A stretch of DNA of 64,000 nucleotides from Vanilla planifolia (taxonomy: Eukaryota > Streptophyta > Magnoliopsida > Asparagales > Orchidaceae). Below, piece by piece: positions 1 through 12,839 of the stretch. Below the pieces are notes generated by a model that did not search any database, was not told the DNA's origin, and worked only from the letters and a program-made list of their open reading frames with translations. The translations under genes were made by a program, and so were the position numbers. The first letter of the stretch is position 1, and the number at the start of each line of letters is the position of its first letter. The DNA lies in NCBI GenBank assembly GCA_023846275.1, contig JAIUJO010000092.1:30001-94000 (forward strand). Reading direction: 5' to 3'.

Positions 1-1764
1 CACATATATATGGACACACACACACACATGTATGTGCACACATAGATGTATGGGCACACACATGTACACATGAAAAACACACATACACACACATATACTC
101 ATAGGCACATATGCACACCCACACACACACACACGAACAGACACACACTTGTACTTACCCACAAGTACTTGCAAATACACACACATGTCTACAAACAAAC
201 ATTCACACACACACACACACATGTGCACACATAGGTGCACTTGCACACACAAACACATGCAAACAAACATTCACAAGAACATGCATGCACATGCCCAAAA
301 ATGCATACACACACGCACATGCACACTCATGAACAGACACACACACACATGCACAAACACAAATAGATACAACAATACAGCTACAAACACCCATACATAC
401 ATACACACACACATGTACAAACACATACATGCACACAAGCATGCACACTTGTAGATGTAATCACACATACACAAATACATGCATACATGCCCACACATTC
501 ATGCATGTTCACAAGCACACAAATCATGAACAAGCACACAAACAAAAGCACACACACACACACACGTACACACACAGACATGCACACACACATAGACATG
601 CAAACACACCCATACATGCATGCACCAGACTTACACACGAAGAGAGGCACACACCCATACATAAAAATGTGAATGCATACATTACAAATGTGTGTGGACA
701 TACACAAACACATGCATATGTATAACATGCACATGCATACATGCACATGCACATGCACATAGGTGCACAAACACACACTCACACATGTGCAAGAATGCAT
801 ACATGCACAAACACATGCACACACATACACACACATAATGGCACACACTCACACATACAAGTACACAAATAAACACATGCACACATGTAGGTGCACATAT
901 GCACTCAAACAAGCTTGTACACACATTCACACAAACACATACACATACACATGTGCTTATAGAATAATGCACACACAAACAAACTCATGTGCTTACACAC
1001 AAATACACACACAAAATGTAAGCACATAGACACAAACAAATGCACATGCACAAACACATAAATCCATATAAAGCTACACACACAAACACATAAATCCATA
1101 TAAAGCTACACACACAAACATATAATTGTACCTAAATACTCATACAGACACACATGTTTACACATGGACACAAACAAGCATGCACATGTATGCATGCATG
1201 CACACACACACCACCCCACAAACATGTGCACACACATGCACGCACCCACACTTGCACATGTACACACACAAAGCCATGCACACTCAGAGAAGCATGCATA
1301 CATATGTATGTTGAATAACACACAAAACCATATATGGACAAGAACACACACACATAGGCACATGCACCCACCTACCCACATACACAGACAAAGGAACATG
1401 CACATGCAAACACTTGTACACTCATGCACAATGCACACACACTCAACACGCAAACATGTGAACGCACACCAACACAAATAGACACACACACATGCATGCA
1501 TGCTCACTCACACACACACTCAAATGCACACACTTGCATAGACAAGTAGGCATACACAGATATAAACTCCTATACATGCATACACATATGCATGCATGCA
1601 TGCACACACATGAAAGCATGTATTCACCCACACAAATATAAAATACACACACACATGCACGTAGACATACACACATACACACACCCACACCTACACATTC
1701 ACACCCACACGCACACACTCATGCACACAAACACATGCACGCACGCACACACACACATGCACAC
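1..1764 (-). repeat. Degenerate CA-type dinucleotide array (left arm)
   Basis: The top strand is almost entirely CA, TG and TA steps (words such as CACACA, CATG, TGCACA, ATACA), so pyrimidine and purine alternate for long stretches with few breaks. Pure CA runs are short and no fixed longer monomer is obvious. The array continues beyond the left edge of the window. It is the reverse-complement type of the array at 31311-64000, so the TG-rich strand here is the minus strand. Open frames on both strands encode only His/Thr/Met or Cys/Val/Met strings and are not genes. The right end is sharp, at the change from CACACA to AAAGATTGCC near 1764. Confidence 0.93.
1051..1120. repeat. 32-bp perfect tandem duplication in CA array
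   Basis: A unit starting CAAACACATAAATCC at 1051 is repeated at 1083, with identical sequence through AAAGCTACACACA. The first six bases of a third copy follow at 1115. It includes a non-CA core (AAATCCATATAAAGCT), so the identity is not a product of low complexity. It is a recent local duplication inside an otherwise degenerate array. Confidence 0.93.
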
Positions 1765-1836
1765 AAAGATTGCCAAAATAGGTATTGATCATCAAAATAG
1801 GTATTAATCAAAATACCTTTTAAAGATTGCCAAAAA
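1765..1836 (+). repeat. Micro-duplications at left array/satellite junction
   Basis: AAAGATTGCCAAAA occurs at 1765 and again at 1822 (57 bp apart). Between them CAAAATAGGTATT occurs at 1774 and 1793 (19 bp apart). The first copy directly abuts the CA array. The second continues into normal satellite sequence, so the duplicated pieces mark the array/satellite join. Confidence 0.8.
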
Positions 1837-3945
1837 TAGAAAAAATATCTAAAAATATAAAAGAGAATATTTAATTTAATAAAGCTCTTCACAAAGGGTT
1901 TAGCTATGTTTATTTCTCTTCAGTGAAGCTTATGTGGGAATTATTATAAATTATCAAATTAAATGAACATAAAATATTATAATTTATTATTTTAATATAT
2001 TATAAAACTAGAATAAGATAAATGAAAGTAATGTAATATATACAAATCAAACCTATGTTAAGGTTACACAAAGGATAATTAGAGCATCATAGTAATTTAA
2101 CTTATTCAAAAAGAAATATTTAACAAAATGTTATTAATTATATAGGAAAGTTGCACTCCAAGTTACTAAGAAAATCAAGTGTAACATTGACGATCATATA
2201 AATAGTTATGAATGGAAGGTGTCATATATTTTGTCAAAAGGAAATTTAAAATATTAATATGAATATTTAATTAGATAGTTCTTGTTTAGTGGAATCCAAA
2301 GACGTTTATTTTGTCTTGGTCATGCCTCATTTGGAATTATTATGAATTACATAATTAAATAAGCATAAATAATAATTACGTATTATTTTAATGTAAAAAA
2401 TATATAAAAGAAAATAAGAGATAATTTGATGTAATGCATTATAACCTAATCAAATCTATGTGAAGGTCACATCAGTGGAGATTCAAAGTTACTCATTAAT
2501 ATAATCAAATCAAAAGGGAAATTTGAAGAAATGACAAACATTATATAAAAAAACTCCATTTTTAAAATACCATGAAGATCGAGTGTTATATTTTCTATCA
2601 TCAAATATAATACAAATTGAAATGCCTCATAAATAATTAAAAACATCTTAAAAATATTTTAAAATATATAAAAAATAAGGTAAAAAAGTTGACAAAATAA
2701 GATAAATTATATAAGAAAATTACGTTCTTAAAATTAAGAAGATCAAGTGTAACATTCTTGATAATATATATTGGTATAAAAAGAATGTATCATAAAATAT
2801 ACTAAAACCTTTAAAACCTTTCAAAATATTAAAATAAAGTTTATTCAAATATATAACTCATCTAGTTGAGTCCAACAATATTTGTTTCATCTTGATCTTA
2901 CATTATGTTAAATTATAATAATTTATTAAATAAAATATGCATTAAATAATAATAAATTATTATAATAATCTTATGAAAAATAATATTAAATCTAAAACTA
3001 AATAATTTTTTGCAATGTAATAAAACAAAACAAAATTGACGCAAATGTCACACAAGAGGAGATTTAGAACTATGTACTAATATAAAACAATTAAAGAAAA
3101 AACTTTTTAAGAAAATGGGGTAAATTATAAGAAAAAAGTATATTTCAAGGTATTAAGAAAATCTCATCTAACATTTTTTAGTGACAAGTGTGAATCAAAA
3201 TGTCATTTAAAGAAAGCCAAAACTCTAGAAAAAAGTTTTAAAAAAATAATAATTTTAGTTGGATATGGATCATTGAGTTTAGTCTAATAACATTTGTTTT
3301 GCCTCAATAAGACCTCATTTGAAATTAGTAATGATTATCAAAATAAATATGAAACAATAATAATAAAATAATTTTATAATATTAAGCAAATATAAATTAA
3401 AGCTAACATGAGATAAATTGAGGTAGTGTAATATAAGCTAATGAATGCTACGTAAAAGTTGCAAATAGAAGATTTAGTGTTTCATAGCAATATAACTCAA
3501 TCAATGCAAAAATTTTGATAAACATATGATGAATTATATAAAAAACTTACATTCTAAGATATTAAATAGAAAGTATGTAATTTCATTCATTATCAAGTTA
3601 GTTACAAATAGAAATGACCCAAAAATCATGTATAAACTATAGAGAAATATATATTTAATATAATAAAATAAATATTTAATTTGACATTACTCACTCAGAT
3701 AAGTCCAACAACATTTTTTAGTATCCAATAGATCTTGTTTGAAATTAGAATGAATTACTAATATATAAGTAGAAATAGTAATATATTATTATTATTTAAA
3801 TATTAAGTAAATATATATTAAATTTTTAAAGAATTTTATTGAATGAATTTAATATAATGAAATAAATGCTAAAGATTTGAGGAAATGAAATAAATTACAC
3901 TAGAAATGTTCTTAATCAACAAAACTAGTATAATCAAAATACCTC
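1810..3945 (+). repeat. Higher-order repeat copy 1 (monomers A-F)
   Basis: Six successive monomer types, called A to F here, occur in an order that repeats in copy 2. Landmarks: A, AAAGGATAATTAGAGC at 2070; B, GATGTAATGCATTATAAC near 2429; C, CATCTAGTTGAGTCCAA near 2860; D, AAACTCTAGAAAA near 3219; E, ATTATCAAGTTAGTTACAAA near 3591; then a short F. A segment of about 300 bp from late B to mid C is missing compared with copy 2. Confidence 0.68.
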
Positions 3946-4153
3946 TTAAATATTGCCAAAAAAATAAAAAAACATATTTAATTTCAAAAAGCTCTTCGTA
4001 ATGAGTTTTACATTATTTGTTTCTTTTTAATCTAGCCTAAGTGGGAATTACTATAAATTATTAAATTAAATAAGTATAACAAATAATAATTTATTATTTT
4101 AATAATAAGTGAACATATAATAAATTTAGAATGAGATAAACGTAAGAAATGTA

Positions 4154-4172
4154 ATATATATATATATATATA
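4154..4172. repeat. Short (AT)n microsatellite in satellite monomer A
   Basis: Nineteen bases of pure AT alternation lie where sister monomers have GTAATATAAACAAATC. It is a local expansion of a short alternating motif already present in the monomer. Confidence 0.9.
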
Positions 4173-5279
4173 AATGAAGGCTTTGTTAAGGTTACATAAA
4201 GGATAATTAGAGCTTCATAGTAATCTAACCAAATCAAAAAAAAATATTTAAAGAAATTGGCAAAAATGTTGTATTCAAAGTTATTGAGGAAATCAAGTGC
4301 AAAATTCTTGATCATATAAATAGATACAAATCAAATATCTCATACATCATGTCAAAAAAAATTAGAAGTATTAAAGTAATTATTTAATTTGATAGAACTT
4401 ATTAAGTCAAATCTAATGACATCCATTTTGTCTTAATCTAGCCTAATTTTGAATTGCAATAAATTACAATATTAAATAATTATAGATAATATCAAGTTGT
4501 TATTTTGAAATTATGCAAAGACATATTAAAGTTAAAAAGAGATAACTTTATTTATCGTATTATAAACTAATCAAATCGATGTAAAGGTAACATCGGAAGA
4601 TCTGATGTTACTTATTAATATAGGCAAATGAAAGTGAAAAAAGTGAAGAAATGAAAACAATTATATAAAACAACTTCATTCTAAAATTCTAAAAAGACTG
4701 AATGTAGCATTTTTTATCCTCAAATTTGACACAAATTAAAATGTCTTTCAAAGTTTGTAAAAACTCTTAAAACATATTTAAAAAAATATAAAAATAAAAT
4801 TTTAATATGGAAAGCTTATTAAGACGAGTCCGATAACTTTTGTTTTGTCTTAATCAAACCACATTTAGAAGAACTATGAATTATAAAAGTAAATAAGCAT
4901 AAATAATAATAAATTATTATTTTAATATTAAGTAAATATAAAAAAATTTGGAACAACATTAATGTAGGTAATGTAATATAAATAAATCAAAACGTCATTA
5001 ATGTCACACGACATGAGAGTTACATTTTTATAGTAATCCAACCAAAAGAAAATGAAAACTTTAATAGAATGAGCAAATTGTACATTCCTAAATAACTCAA
5101 AGAACAAGTGCAATATTCATGGTAATATAATGAGGCATAGATAGTTTGTGTCGTAAAATGTGCTAAAACCCTAAAAATGTTTAAAATTATTAAAATAAAT
5201 ATTTATTCAAATAGAGTTCGTCTAGTTAAGTCCAATGCCATTTGTTTGATATTGATCTGACCTTATGTTGAATTATGAT

Positions 5280-5284
5280 GATTT
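5280..5284. repeat. Left target-site duplication of solo LTR
   Basis: GATTT directly precedes the TG end of the insertion. TATTT directly follows the CA end at 7222-7226, one mismatch in five. The uninterrupted sister monomer near 2918 has a single AATTT/ATTA at this place. Confidence 0.75.
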
Positions 5285-7221
5285 TGAAGTGGAACTTAGT
5301 GTGCAAAACTCACAAGAGGAGAGTGAATAGTGGTCTTAAAATAAATTTTTATTATTTTTTAATATATTTATTTTTTAAAAATAATTTATGTACCTTGATT
5401 ATATTTATATATTAATTTTAATATGATAAAAGATAAAGACAAAAATTAAAATGAGACATCATAATTTTTATATGGTTTAGTTCAAATTAGAACCTACATC
5501 CATCCCTAATTGAGGTTGAGCAAAACATCAATAATAGAAGGTTACAAGTTGTACAACTTGTGGTTTTTTCTCACAGTTCACCTCCAACCAATGAACTTTT
5601 ATAGATTCAACTAAAACCAAAGATTTGTGATCCTAACCCCAACTCCATTATTTAATTAAATCAAACCAAACTCGGGGTTTGTAAATGTTAGGTTGCCCAA
5701 CAAAATTTATGCCAATAAAAAAGGAGCAACACCTTGTTGAGATCTCAAAAATTGATTCATGTTCATTTCAAATTTTATTTACAATGGTTAGATATTTATT
5801 AAAAATGTTTTATCATAGTTGTTAGAAGGTGAGTGAAAACCATTTTCAAAAGCTACTTCCAAATACCATAAAAAGATCTTAAAATATTCTTCCAAAATGG
5901 CTACTATAATGGTATAATAATGATAATTACATAATAATGGCTAATTAATTAGCCATTATACTTATTTAATCAGAGCCATTGGATGGGATTGACTAGAGTT
6001 ATTGGATCAGCACAATGGAGATCTTGACTGTTCAAGCAAATGTTGTAAAAGTGAATGTGTTTTAGATGGTTGAATCAAGCTTGATTAGATCTTAATCACT
6101 CGATCAAGACAGATGAGATATAGATTATTTGATTAATCAATGATAAAATGGGGATTAGATATGGACCATAGGATTCATAATAGAGAAATCTAGGCCATCA
6201 GATCAGGGATATATTATTTTAAAAGGTAGAAACAATGATAATTGCTCGATGAAATTGAATGAGATCACAACCATTAGATAGATCAATCTATTACAGTGGA
6301 TGAGTAGTAACCACTCTTTTGACTTTTCGAATGGATAGTTAGATCTACTAAGATCATTGTTTAAAGGTAGATGCAATCTCCACCGTGCAATCGAAAAAAT
6401 GTGCAATCGAATAGTGCTGAGCATTGTCGATTTTGGGCATAGATTCTCACATGGCTTTAGTCCCACATTGGAAGAAAGGATAAGAATTTGGACTTTAATA
6501 ATATGCATGGAGGTATTATGCAAACCTAAAATTGGACTAGCTTCCCCTTTGTGCATTTGAGAATTCATCCTTTGGGTATACTCATAACATACAGGTTTAT
6601 ACATGTTGACCCATATGTATAATTTTGTGTGTTTCCTAGCTCGATCCAATGCCTTACACCAATCTAATTCAAGATTCGCTGTTAGCCTGAATAGGCCCAA
6701 CCTAATTTTTCTGACTTGAGGCTTGTAAGTGCTTGCTAGATAAGGCTCATCTGACCTGAAAGCTTTGCAAGTTGGGATGTGGCAAAAAAAATTTTTTGAT
6801 GATAAAAAATTTAATAGAATTAAGTTTTTAATTAAATTATGGTTTGGCAAACAAGCTGAACTGAAATATTAATAAGGATAGAACTTATCCAACAAAAGGA
6901 TTGTAGATTAAAAAATTGGATCTATTCATTTGCTAAATCAAGGAGATGATTGAATATGATTTCATATTATGAAAAGAGAGTACCTTTAAAATTAATAAGT
7001 TAATATTCTATAAAGAAAAACTTATCAAAGCTTAGTACATATGTCATCAAGCCTTGAAACTTGCTAAACACTCTAAGATGCTTTGAAGGCCACTAATTCG
7101 CCATCACTTAAGGTGCATGGATTTTCATTAGAAACTACACCAAATTCATGTTAAATAAGCCCATTAAAATAGCATACTAACATTTAAGGCTTCCCTCATC
7201 AAAAACAAAGTTGACTTAACA
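5285..7221 (-). mobile_element. Solo LTR, Ty1-copia type (SIRE/Maximus-like)
   Basis: This 1937-bp insertion starts TGAAGTGG and ends TTAACA on the top strand, so it has the TG...CA ends of an LTR. A 5-bp target duplication flanks it (GATTT/TATTT). Read on the minus strand it begins TGTTAAGTCAACTTTG followed by TTTTTGATGA, and ends with ATTCACTCTCCTCTTGTG about 40 bases before the final CA. Both match what I know of plant Ty1-copia LTR ends, hence minus orientation. No second LTR, primer-binding site, polypurine tract, gag or pol follows, so it is a solo LTR left by recombination between the two LTRs. The family name is recalled knowledge, not a search result. A 215-codon minus-strand frame (6203-6850) lies inside and has no recognisable domain. 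Confidence 0.78.
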
Positions 7222-7226
7222 TATTT
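7222..7226. repeat. Right target-site duplication of solo LTR
   Basis: TATTT follows the CA end of the LTR and is then followed by ATTAAAGAAAATATGC. This continues the sister-monomer sequence ATTAAATAAAATATGC near 2923, confirming the exact right boundary. Confidence 0.75.
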
Positions 7227-8285
7227 ATTAAAGAAAATATGCTTTAAATTATAACAAATTATGATTCTAATATTATGGAAATAAATGTTGAAGTTGAAAC
7301 TAAGTCATATATTGCAAAGTAATTTAACCAAATGAAATGAATGCAAGTGTCACATGAGAAGAGATTTAGAGTTACATATTAATATAAACAAATAAAAATA
7401 AAAAATTCGAAAAAATAAGATATATTATATGAAAAAGTTATATTCAAAAGTACTAAGGAGATCAATTTTAACATTTTTATGGGCAAATTAGAAATCAAAT
7501 TAAATGCCTTGAAAAGCAACCTAAAACTCTAGAAAATAAAAGTTTTAAAAATAAAAATAATTAATTTTTAATTGGATAGAGATTGGTTAGTTCAGTTTAA
7601 TGATTTTTGTTTGGCCTCCATCAAGCCTATTTGAAATTATTGAGAATTATCAAAATAAATAGGCAACCATAAAAATAAAATAAGATTTTAATATTAAGTA
7701 AATATATATTAAAGTTGAGTTGAGATAAATTGAAATAGTGTAATATAACCCAATTAAAGTAATGTAAAAATCACATAATAGTAGATTTCATGTTTCACAG
7801 TAAAATAACTAAAGCAATGCAAAATATTTGAATAAATACGATAAATTATATAGTAAAGTTGTATTCTAAGATATTAAGTACAAACTGTGCAACAGGACTA
7901 ATCATCAAATTAGTTAGAAATATAAATGTCTCATAAATCATAAAATAATTATAGAATGTTAAATAACTTAAATTATAAAAATAAATATTTAATTTGACAT
8001 AGCTCACTGAAATGAGTCATACAACTTTTTTAATCTTTATCAAAAATTATTTTTGGAATTACAACAAATTACCAATGTAAAAAAATAGAAATAATAATAA
8101 ATTATTATTTTAATATAAAAATAAATATATATTAAATTTAAAATCAAATAATTTTAATTAACTTTGTATTAAAGAATAAATTCAAAAATTTTAAAGAATT
8201 GAGATAAATTATATAGGAAAGTTACATTCCTATAAACTAAACTGATAAATGTAATGTTTTCAATCGTCAAATTAGGAATGAATCA

Positions 8286-9700
8286 AAAAACCTCTTAAAT
8301 AATGTCATAAAGGTATAAAAAATAATTAAAAATATAAGAAGGAATATTTCATTTTATAAAGCTCATCGCAAGATGTCTAAAGACGTTTTTTTATTTACAA
8401 TGGGGACAATGTGGGAATTATAATAAATTACAAAATTAAATAAGTATAAATAATAATAACTTATTATTTTAATAAAAAATAAATATATAGTAAATCTAGA
8501 ATCTGATAAATATAAGAAATATAATGTAATATAAACAAATCAAAGCTATGTTATGCTTACATAAAGGATAATTAGAGCTTAATAGTCATTTAACATAATA
8601 AAAAAGAAATATTTAAAGAAATGTTATTAATCATATAACAAAATTGCATTCCTAGATATTAAGGACATCAAGTATAACATTATCATTTATCTAAATAGTT
8701 ATGAATCTAATGTCTCATACAGCATGTCAAAAACATAAAAATATTAGAATAAATATTTAATTTGATAAAACATGTCTTGTTGAATCTAATGATAATTATT
8801 TTATCTCCATAAGGCCTTATCTTAAATTAGTATCAATTATAAAATTAAATAAGAGTAAATAATAATAAATTATTATTAAAAAATTATGCAAAGATATATT
8901 AAAGTTAAAAAAAGATATTTTGATGTAATGCATTATAACTTAATCAAATCGATCTAAAGGTCCTATGAATGGAGATCTAAAGGAACTTATAAATATATCT
9001 AGATGAAAGTGAAAAAGTTGAAAATGTGAATAATTGTACAAAAAAGTCCAATTGTAGGACAATAAGAAAATCAAACATAATATTTTCTACCATCAAATTG
9101 ACTACAAAAAAATGCCTTATAAAGCCTAGAAAATCCCTTGAAAACAAATTTTAAAAAAACATAAAATTAAATATTTGATGTGGTAGAGCTCATCAAGATG
9201 AGTCCAATGACTTTTATTATATCTCAATCAGACCTCATTTGGAACAACTTTGAATTATAAAAGTAGATAAGCATAAATAATAAAAAAATATTATTTTAAT
9301 ATTAATTAAATATATATTAAAGATGAATTAACATAAATTGAAGCAACAATACAACTAAATAAGACATTATGGAGGTCACACATTGAGAAATTTATACCTG
9401 CATAATAATATAACCAAGTCAGAGCAAACAATTTCAAAAGAAAAGATAAGTTTCATATGAAAGTTGTACCAAAGCATATTAAAGAGACAGAGAGTAACTT
9501 TCTTGACCATCAATATAGGTACAACTCAAAATATCTCATAAAACAAACAAAAATCTTAGAAAATAAAATATTTAAAAAATAAATAATGAATATTTTATTG
9601 GACATAGCTAGTTAAGATGAGTCCAAAACTATTTGTTTCATCCTGATCGATCCTAAAGTAGAATTTTTATGAATTATAAAAAAATATTGTTAAAAAAATC
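8286..9700 (+). repeat. Higher-order repeat copy 3 (A-B-C, then order diverges)
   Basis: A third A monomer carries AAAGGATAATTAGAGC at 8563 and the flanking CATACAGCATGTC near 8720. It is followed by B with GATGTAATGCATTATAAC at 8921 and by a C-like monomer near 9290. After this the order no longer follows copies 1 and 2 simply: two or three 355-bp monomers come in before the next A/B pair near 12866-12990. Confidence 0.55.
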
Positions 9701-12700
9701 AAATTATTATTTTAATATGAAGTAAATATATAATAAAGTAGTGATCACATAAATTAATGGAGGTTAATATATCCAAATTGAAGAAAACATTTTGAAATAT
9801 ATGGATAAATTGTATGACAATGTTGCATTCCATGTTAGTGGAGATGTCAAGTTTAACCTCCTTGATCTTCAAATCACATATGAATCAAGTGTTTTATAAA
9901 GCTCACCAAAACCCTAAAAAATTTAAAACATATAGAAATAAAAATTTGAATTGATTGACCTCATCAAGATGAGTCAAAACAAGCTAGTTTTGTCCCTATT
10001 AGACCTTGTTTGAAATTATTGATTTACCAAAATAAAAAATCATTAATAATAATAAATTATTACATTAATATTATGCAAACATATATTAACTATAAATTAA
10101 GATAAATTAATGCAATATAATATACAAAATTAAATTAACATAAATTTCATATGAGAGTAGCTTTAATGTATATTATATGAACCAACAAAATATTTGGAGA
10201 AATGAGATACAAAATATAAGAAAGTTACATTCTAAGATACTTAGAAGAGAGAAAAACATCTCTGATTATCAAATTATGTAAAAATTAAAAAAAATCCAAC
10301 AAAAAATAGTAAAAACATTAAAAAAAATATATGAAAATATATTAGTGGCTGCTAAAAATTACAAAGTTAATTGAGAATACTTAAATAGTGTTTGTTTTGC
10401 CTTCATCAAACCTTGTTTAAAGTTATTAAGAATTATAAAAGTAATAAGCGAATATAATAATAAAATATTATTTTAATATTAAGAAAAAATATATAAATAT
10501 TGAAATGAGATAGATTTAAATAATATAATATAACCAAATAAAAGTTGTAATTTTTAAAAAATGAGATAAATTATATGAGAAGGTTGCATTCCAAGATATT
10601 ACGATGATAAAGTAAAACCTTTTTTTATCATCAAATAATGTACAATTTAAAATACCTCACAAAGCATACCAAAATATTATAAAATAATATCTAAAAATAT
10701 AAAAATTGAATGTCTAATCTTGTAAAGCTCATCGAGATGACCTTAACGACATTTATTTCCATTAGTTCTCATTTAGAATTTTTTCTAATTGCTAAAGTAA
10801 AAAATAAAAAAAATAAACAATTATTAGTGAAATATAATTTAAATATATATTAAAGTAAAAGGGAGATAAATTGAAGTAATTTAAAATAACCAAATCAAAG
10901 TGATATAAAGGTTAGATGAGTGGAGAATTAGAGTTGCATAGTAATATAATCAAATCAAAGAAAAAAAATTCAAAGAGATTAGATAAATTGTACAAGAAAT
11001 TGGTATTCAAAGATACTAAGTGCAGTAAGTGTAACATCCTCGATCATTAAATTTATACAAAGAGAAATGTGTTGTAAAGCATGCCAAAATCTTAAAAACA
11101 TATTTGAAAATATAAAGAATAATTATTTAATTAGATAGAGCTTCTGAAGATAAGTCCCTCCATGTTTATTTCCTTTCAATTAGACAAAGTTTAGAATTAC
11201 TATAAATTTTAAAATTAAATATGCATAAATAATATTAAATTATTATTTTAATATTAAATAAATAAATATTAAACCTTAAATGATATAAATTGGAGTAATG
11301 TGAAATAATAAAATGTGAGTGATATGTTGGTCATACAATAAGAGGATTAGTGTTTTGTAGTGATATAGCAAAATCCAAGTAACACATTTGAAAAAATGAG
11401 AAAAACTATATAACAAAGTTGCTTTCCATGATCAAAGAAAATCAAGTATGAACTAGTTTTTATCATCAAATCAATGCAAATTTAAATATCTTATTAGTTA
11501 TGGCAAACCTTTAAAAAATAACATATTTAAAACTATTAAATGAATATTCAAAAAGAAAGTGCTAATTAAGATTAGTCTAACGAACTTTATATCCTCTTGA
11601 TTATGCCTAATTTGGAAATACTAAGAATTTATATAACAAATAAGCTTAAATAGATATAATTTAATATTTAAGCAATATCATCAAATTTAAGCAAAAAATT
11701 AGAAGGAATGAAAACTTGTTTAAGAAGTTACATTCGAAGATATTAAGGAGATTAATTGCAATATCATCAACAATCAAATCAGGTACAAATCAAAATGTTT
11801 CACAAAGCATATGAAAACCTAAAAAATAAAATACGTAAAAATATAAAATAATTTTTTAATTAGATATAACTCATCGAGATGAGACCCTCAGATCTTTTTT
11901 TGTCTCCATCAAACCTAGTTTAGAATTACTACGAGTTATGAAAGTAAATATGCATAATTAATAATAAATTATAATTTTATTATTAAGTAAATAAATATTA
12001 AAGTTGAAATGAGATAAATTAAAGCAATGTGATATGTCATCATGAAAGCAAAGTGAATGTCAAACAAATACAAAACTATAGTTTTGTAGTAACATGAACA
12101 AATAAAAAAAAGGTCATGAAATAAATTAATTATAGTTTCATGGTTATTAACCAAATCATTGTAAAAACATTTTAATAAATAAGATAAATTACATGGCAAA
12201 GTTGCATTTTAAGATGTTAATGATCTATAATATAACATCCATAATTATCAATTTAGTTACAAATAAAAATTTCTCATAAAACATACACAAACTTTTGAAA
12301 ATAAAATATTTAAAAATACAAAAAATAATATGTAATTGGATAGAATCCATAGACTCAATTCTGAAGACGATTATTTCATCTCAATTGGACCTCATTTAGA
12401 ATACTATGAATTAACAAAATAAACAAGCATAAATAATAATAATTTATTTTTTAATTTAAACTAAATATTTATTAATAATAAAATGAGATAAATTAAAGCA
12501 ATGTAATGAAATCAAACAAAGGTGATGTGGAGGTCATAAGAGAGCACAATCATAGTTTCATAGTGATATAATATGATAAAAGAGACAAATTAGAAGAAAA
12601 ATGATACAAAGTTTATTGGAAATTTGCATTCCAAAATAATAAGGAGCTCCAGTGTATGACCCTTAATTATGAAATCATGTATAAATTAAAATTTCTACTA

Positions 12701-12839
12701 AAACATATCAAAATATTACAAAATAAGATCATTAAAAAAATAAAAATGAGTATTTAATTTGGTAAAACTTGTCACAAAGAGTCCAACGAACTTTGTTTCA
12801 TCTCCATCGCAACTACTTCAAGAATATTATGAGTTACCA

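Larger units (their letters stand above)
1765..5284 (+). repeat. AT-rich ~415-bp satellite, block 1
   Basis: Diverged tandem monomers recur with landmarks such as TTATTATTTTAATATTAAG, GAGATAAATTGAAG, ATATAACCAAATCAAAG, AAAGTTGCATTCCAAG, GATGAGTCCAA and CATTTGGAATTACTATGAAT. The TTATTATTTTAATATT landmark lies near 1985, 2380, 2948, 3361, 3785, 4088, 4498 and 4914, giving a usual spacing of 410-416 bp and some shortened units. All monomers face the same way. No gene is visible. The block ends where the solo LTR is inserted. Confidence 0.9.
3946..8285 (+). repeat. Higher-order repeat copy 2, interrupted by solo LTR
   Basis: The A-F order seen at 1810-3945 is repeated. A has AAAGGATAATTAGAGC at 4198; B starts near 4498; C has CGTCTAGTTAAGTCCAA near 5216; D has AAACTCTAGAAAATAAAAG at 7524; E has CAAATTAGTTAGAAATATAA near 7905; F is short, near 8100-8285. 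Taking out the 1937-bp LTR and its 5-bp target duplicate leaves about 2.4 kb, which I take as the intact higher-order unit. Confidence 0.68.

Noticed and set aside
6458..6504. TAGTCCCACATTGG followed by a TATA-like TTTAATAATAT, as a promoter
   Set aside because: The first word is common in plant repeats, but here it lies antisense to the LTR orientation inferred from the element ends, so a promoter call is not supported.
6203..6850. 215-codon minus-strand open frame, the longest outside the arrays
   Set aside because: It lies inside the solo LTR, has no recognisable domain, and runs through typical non-coding LTR sequence. LTRs normally lack genes.
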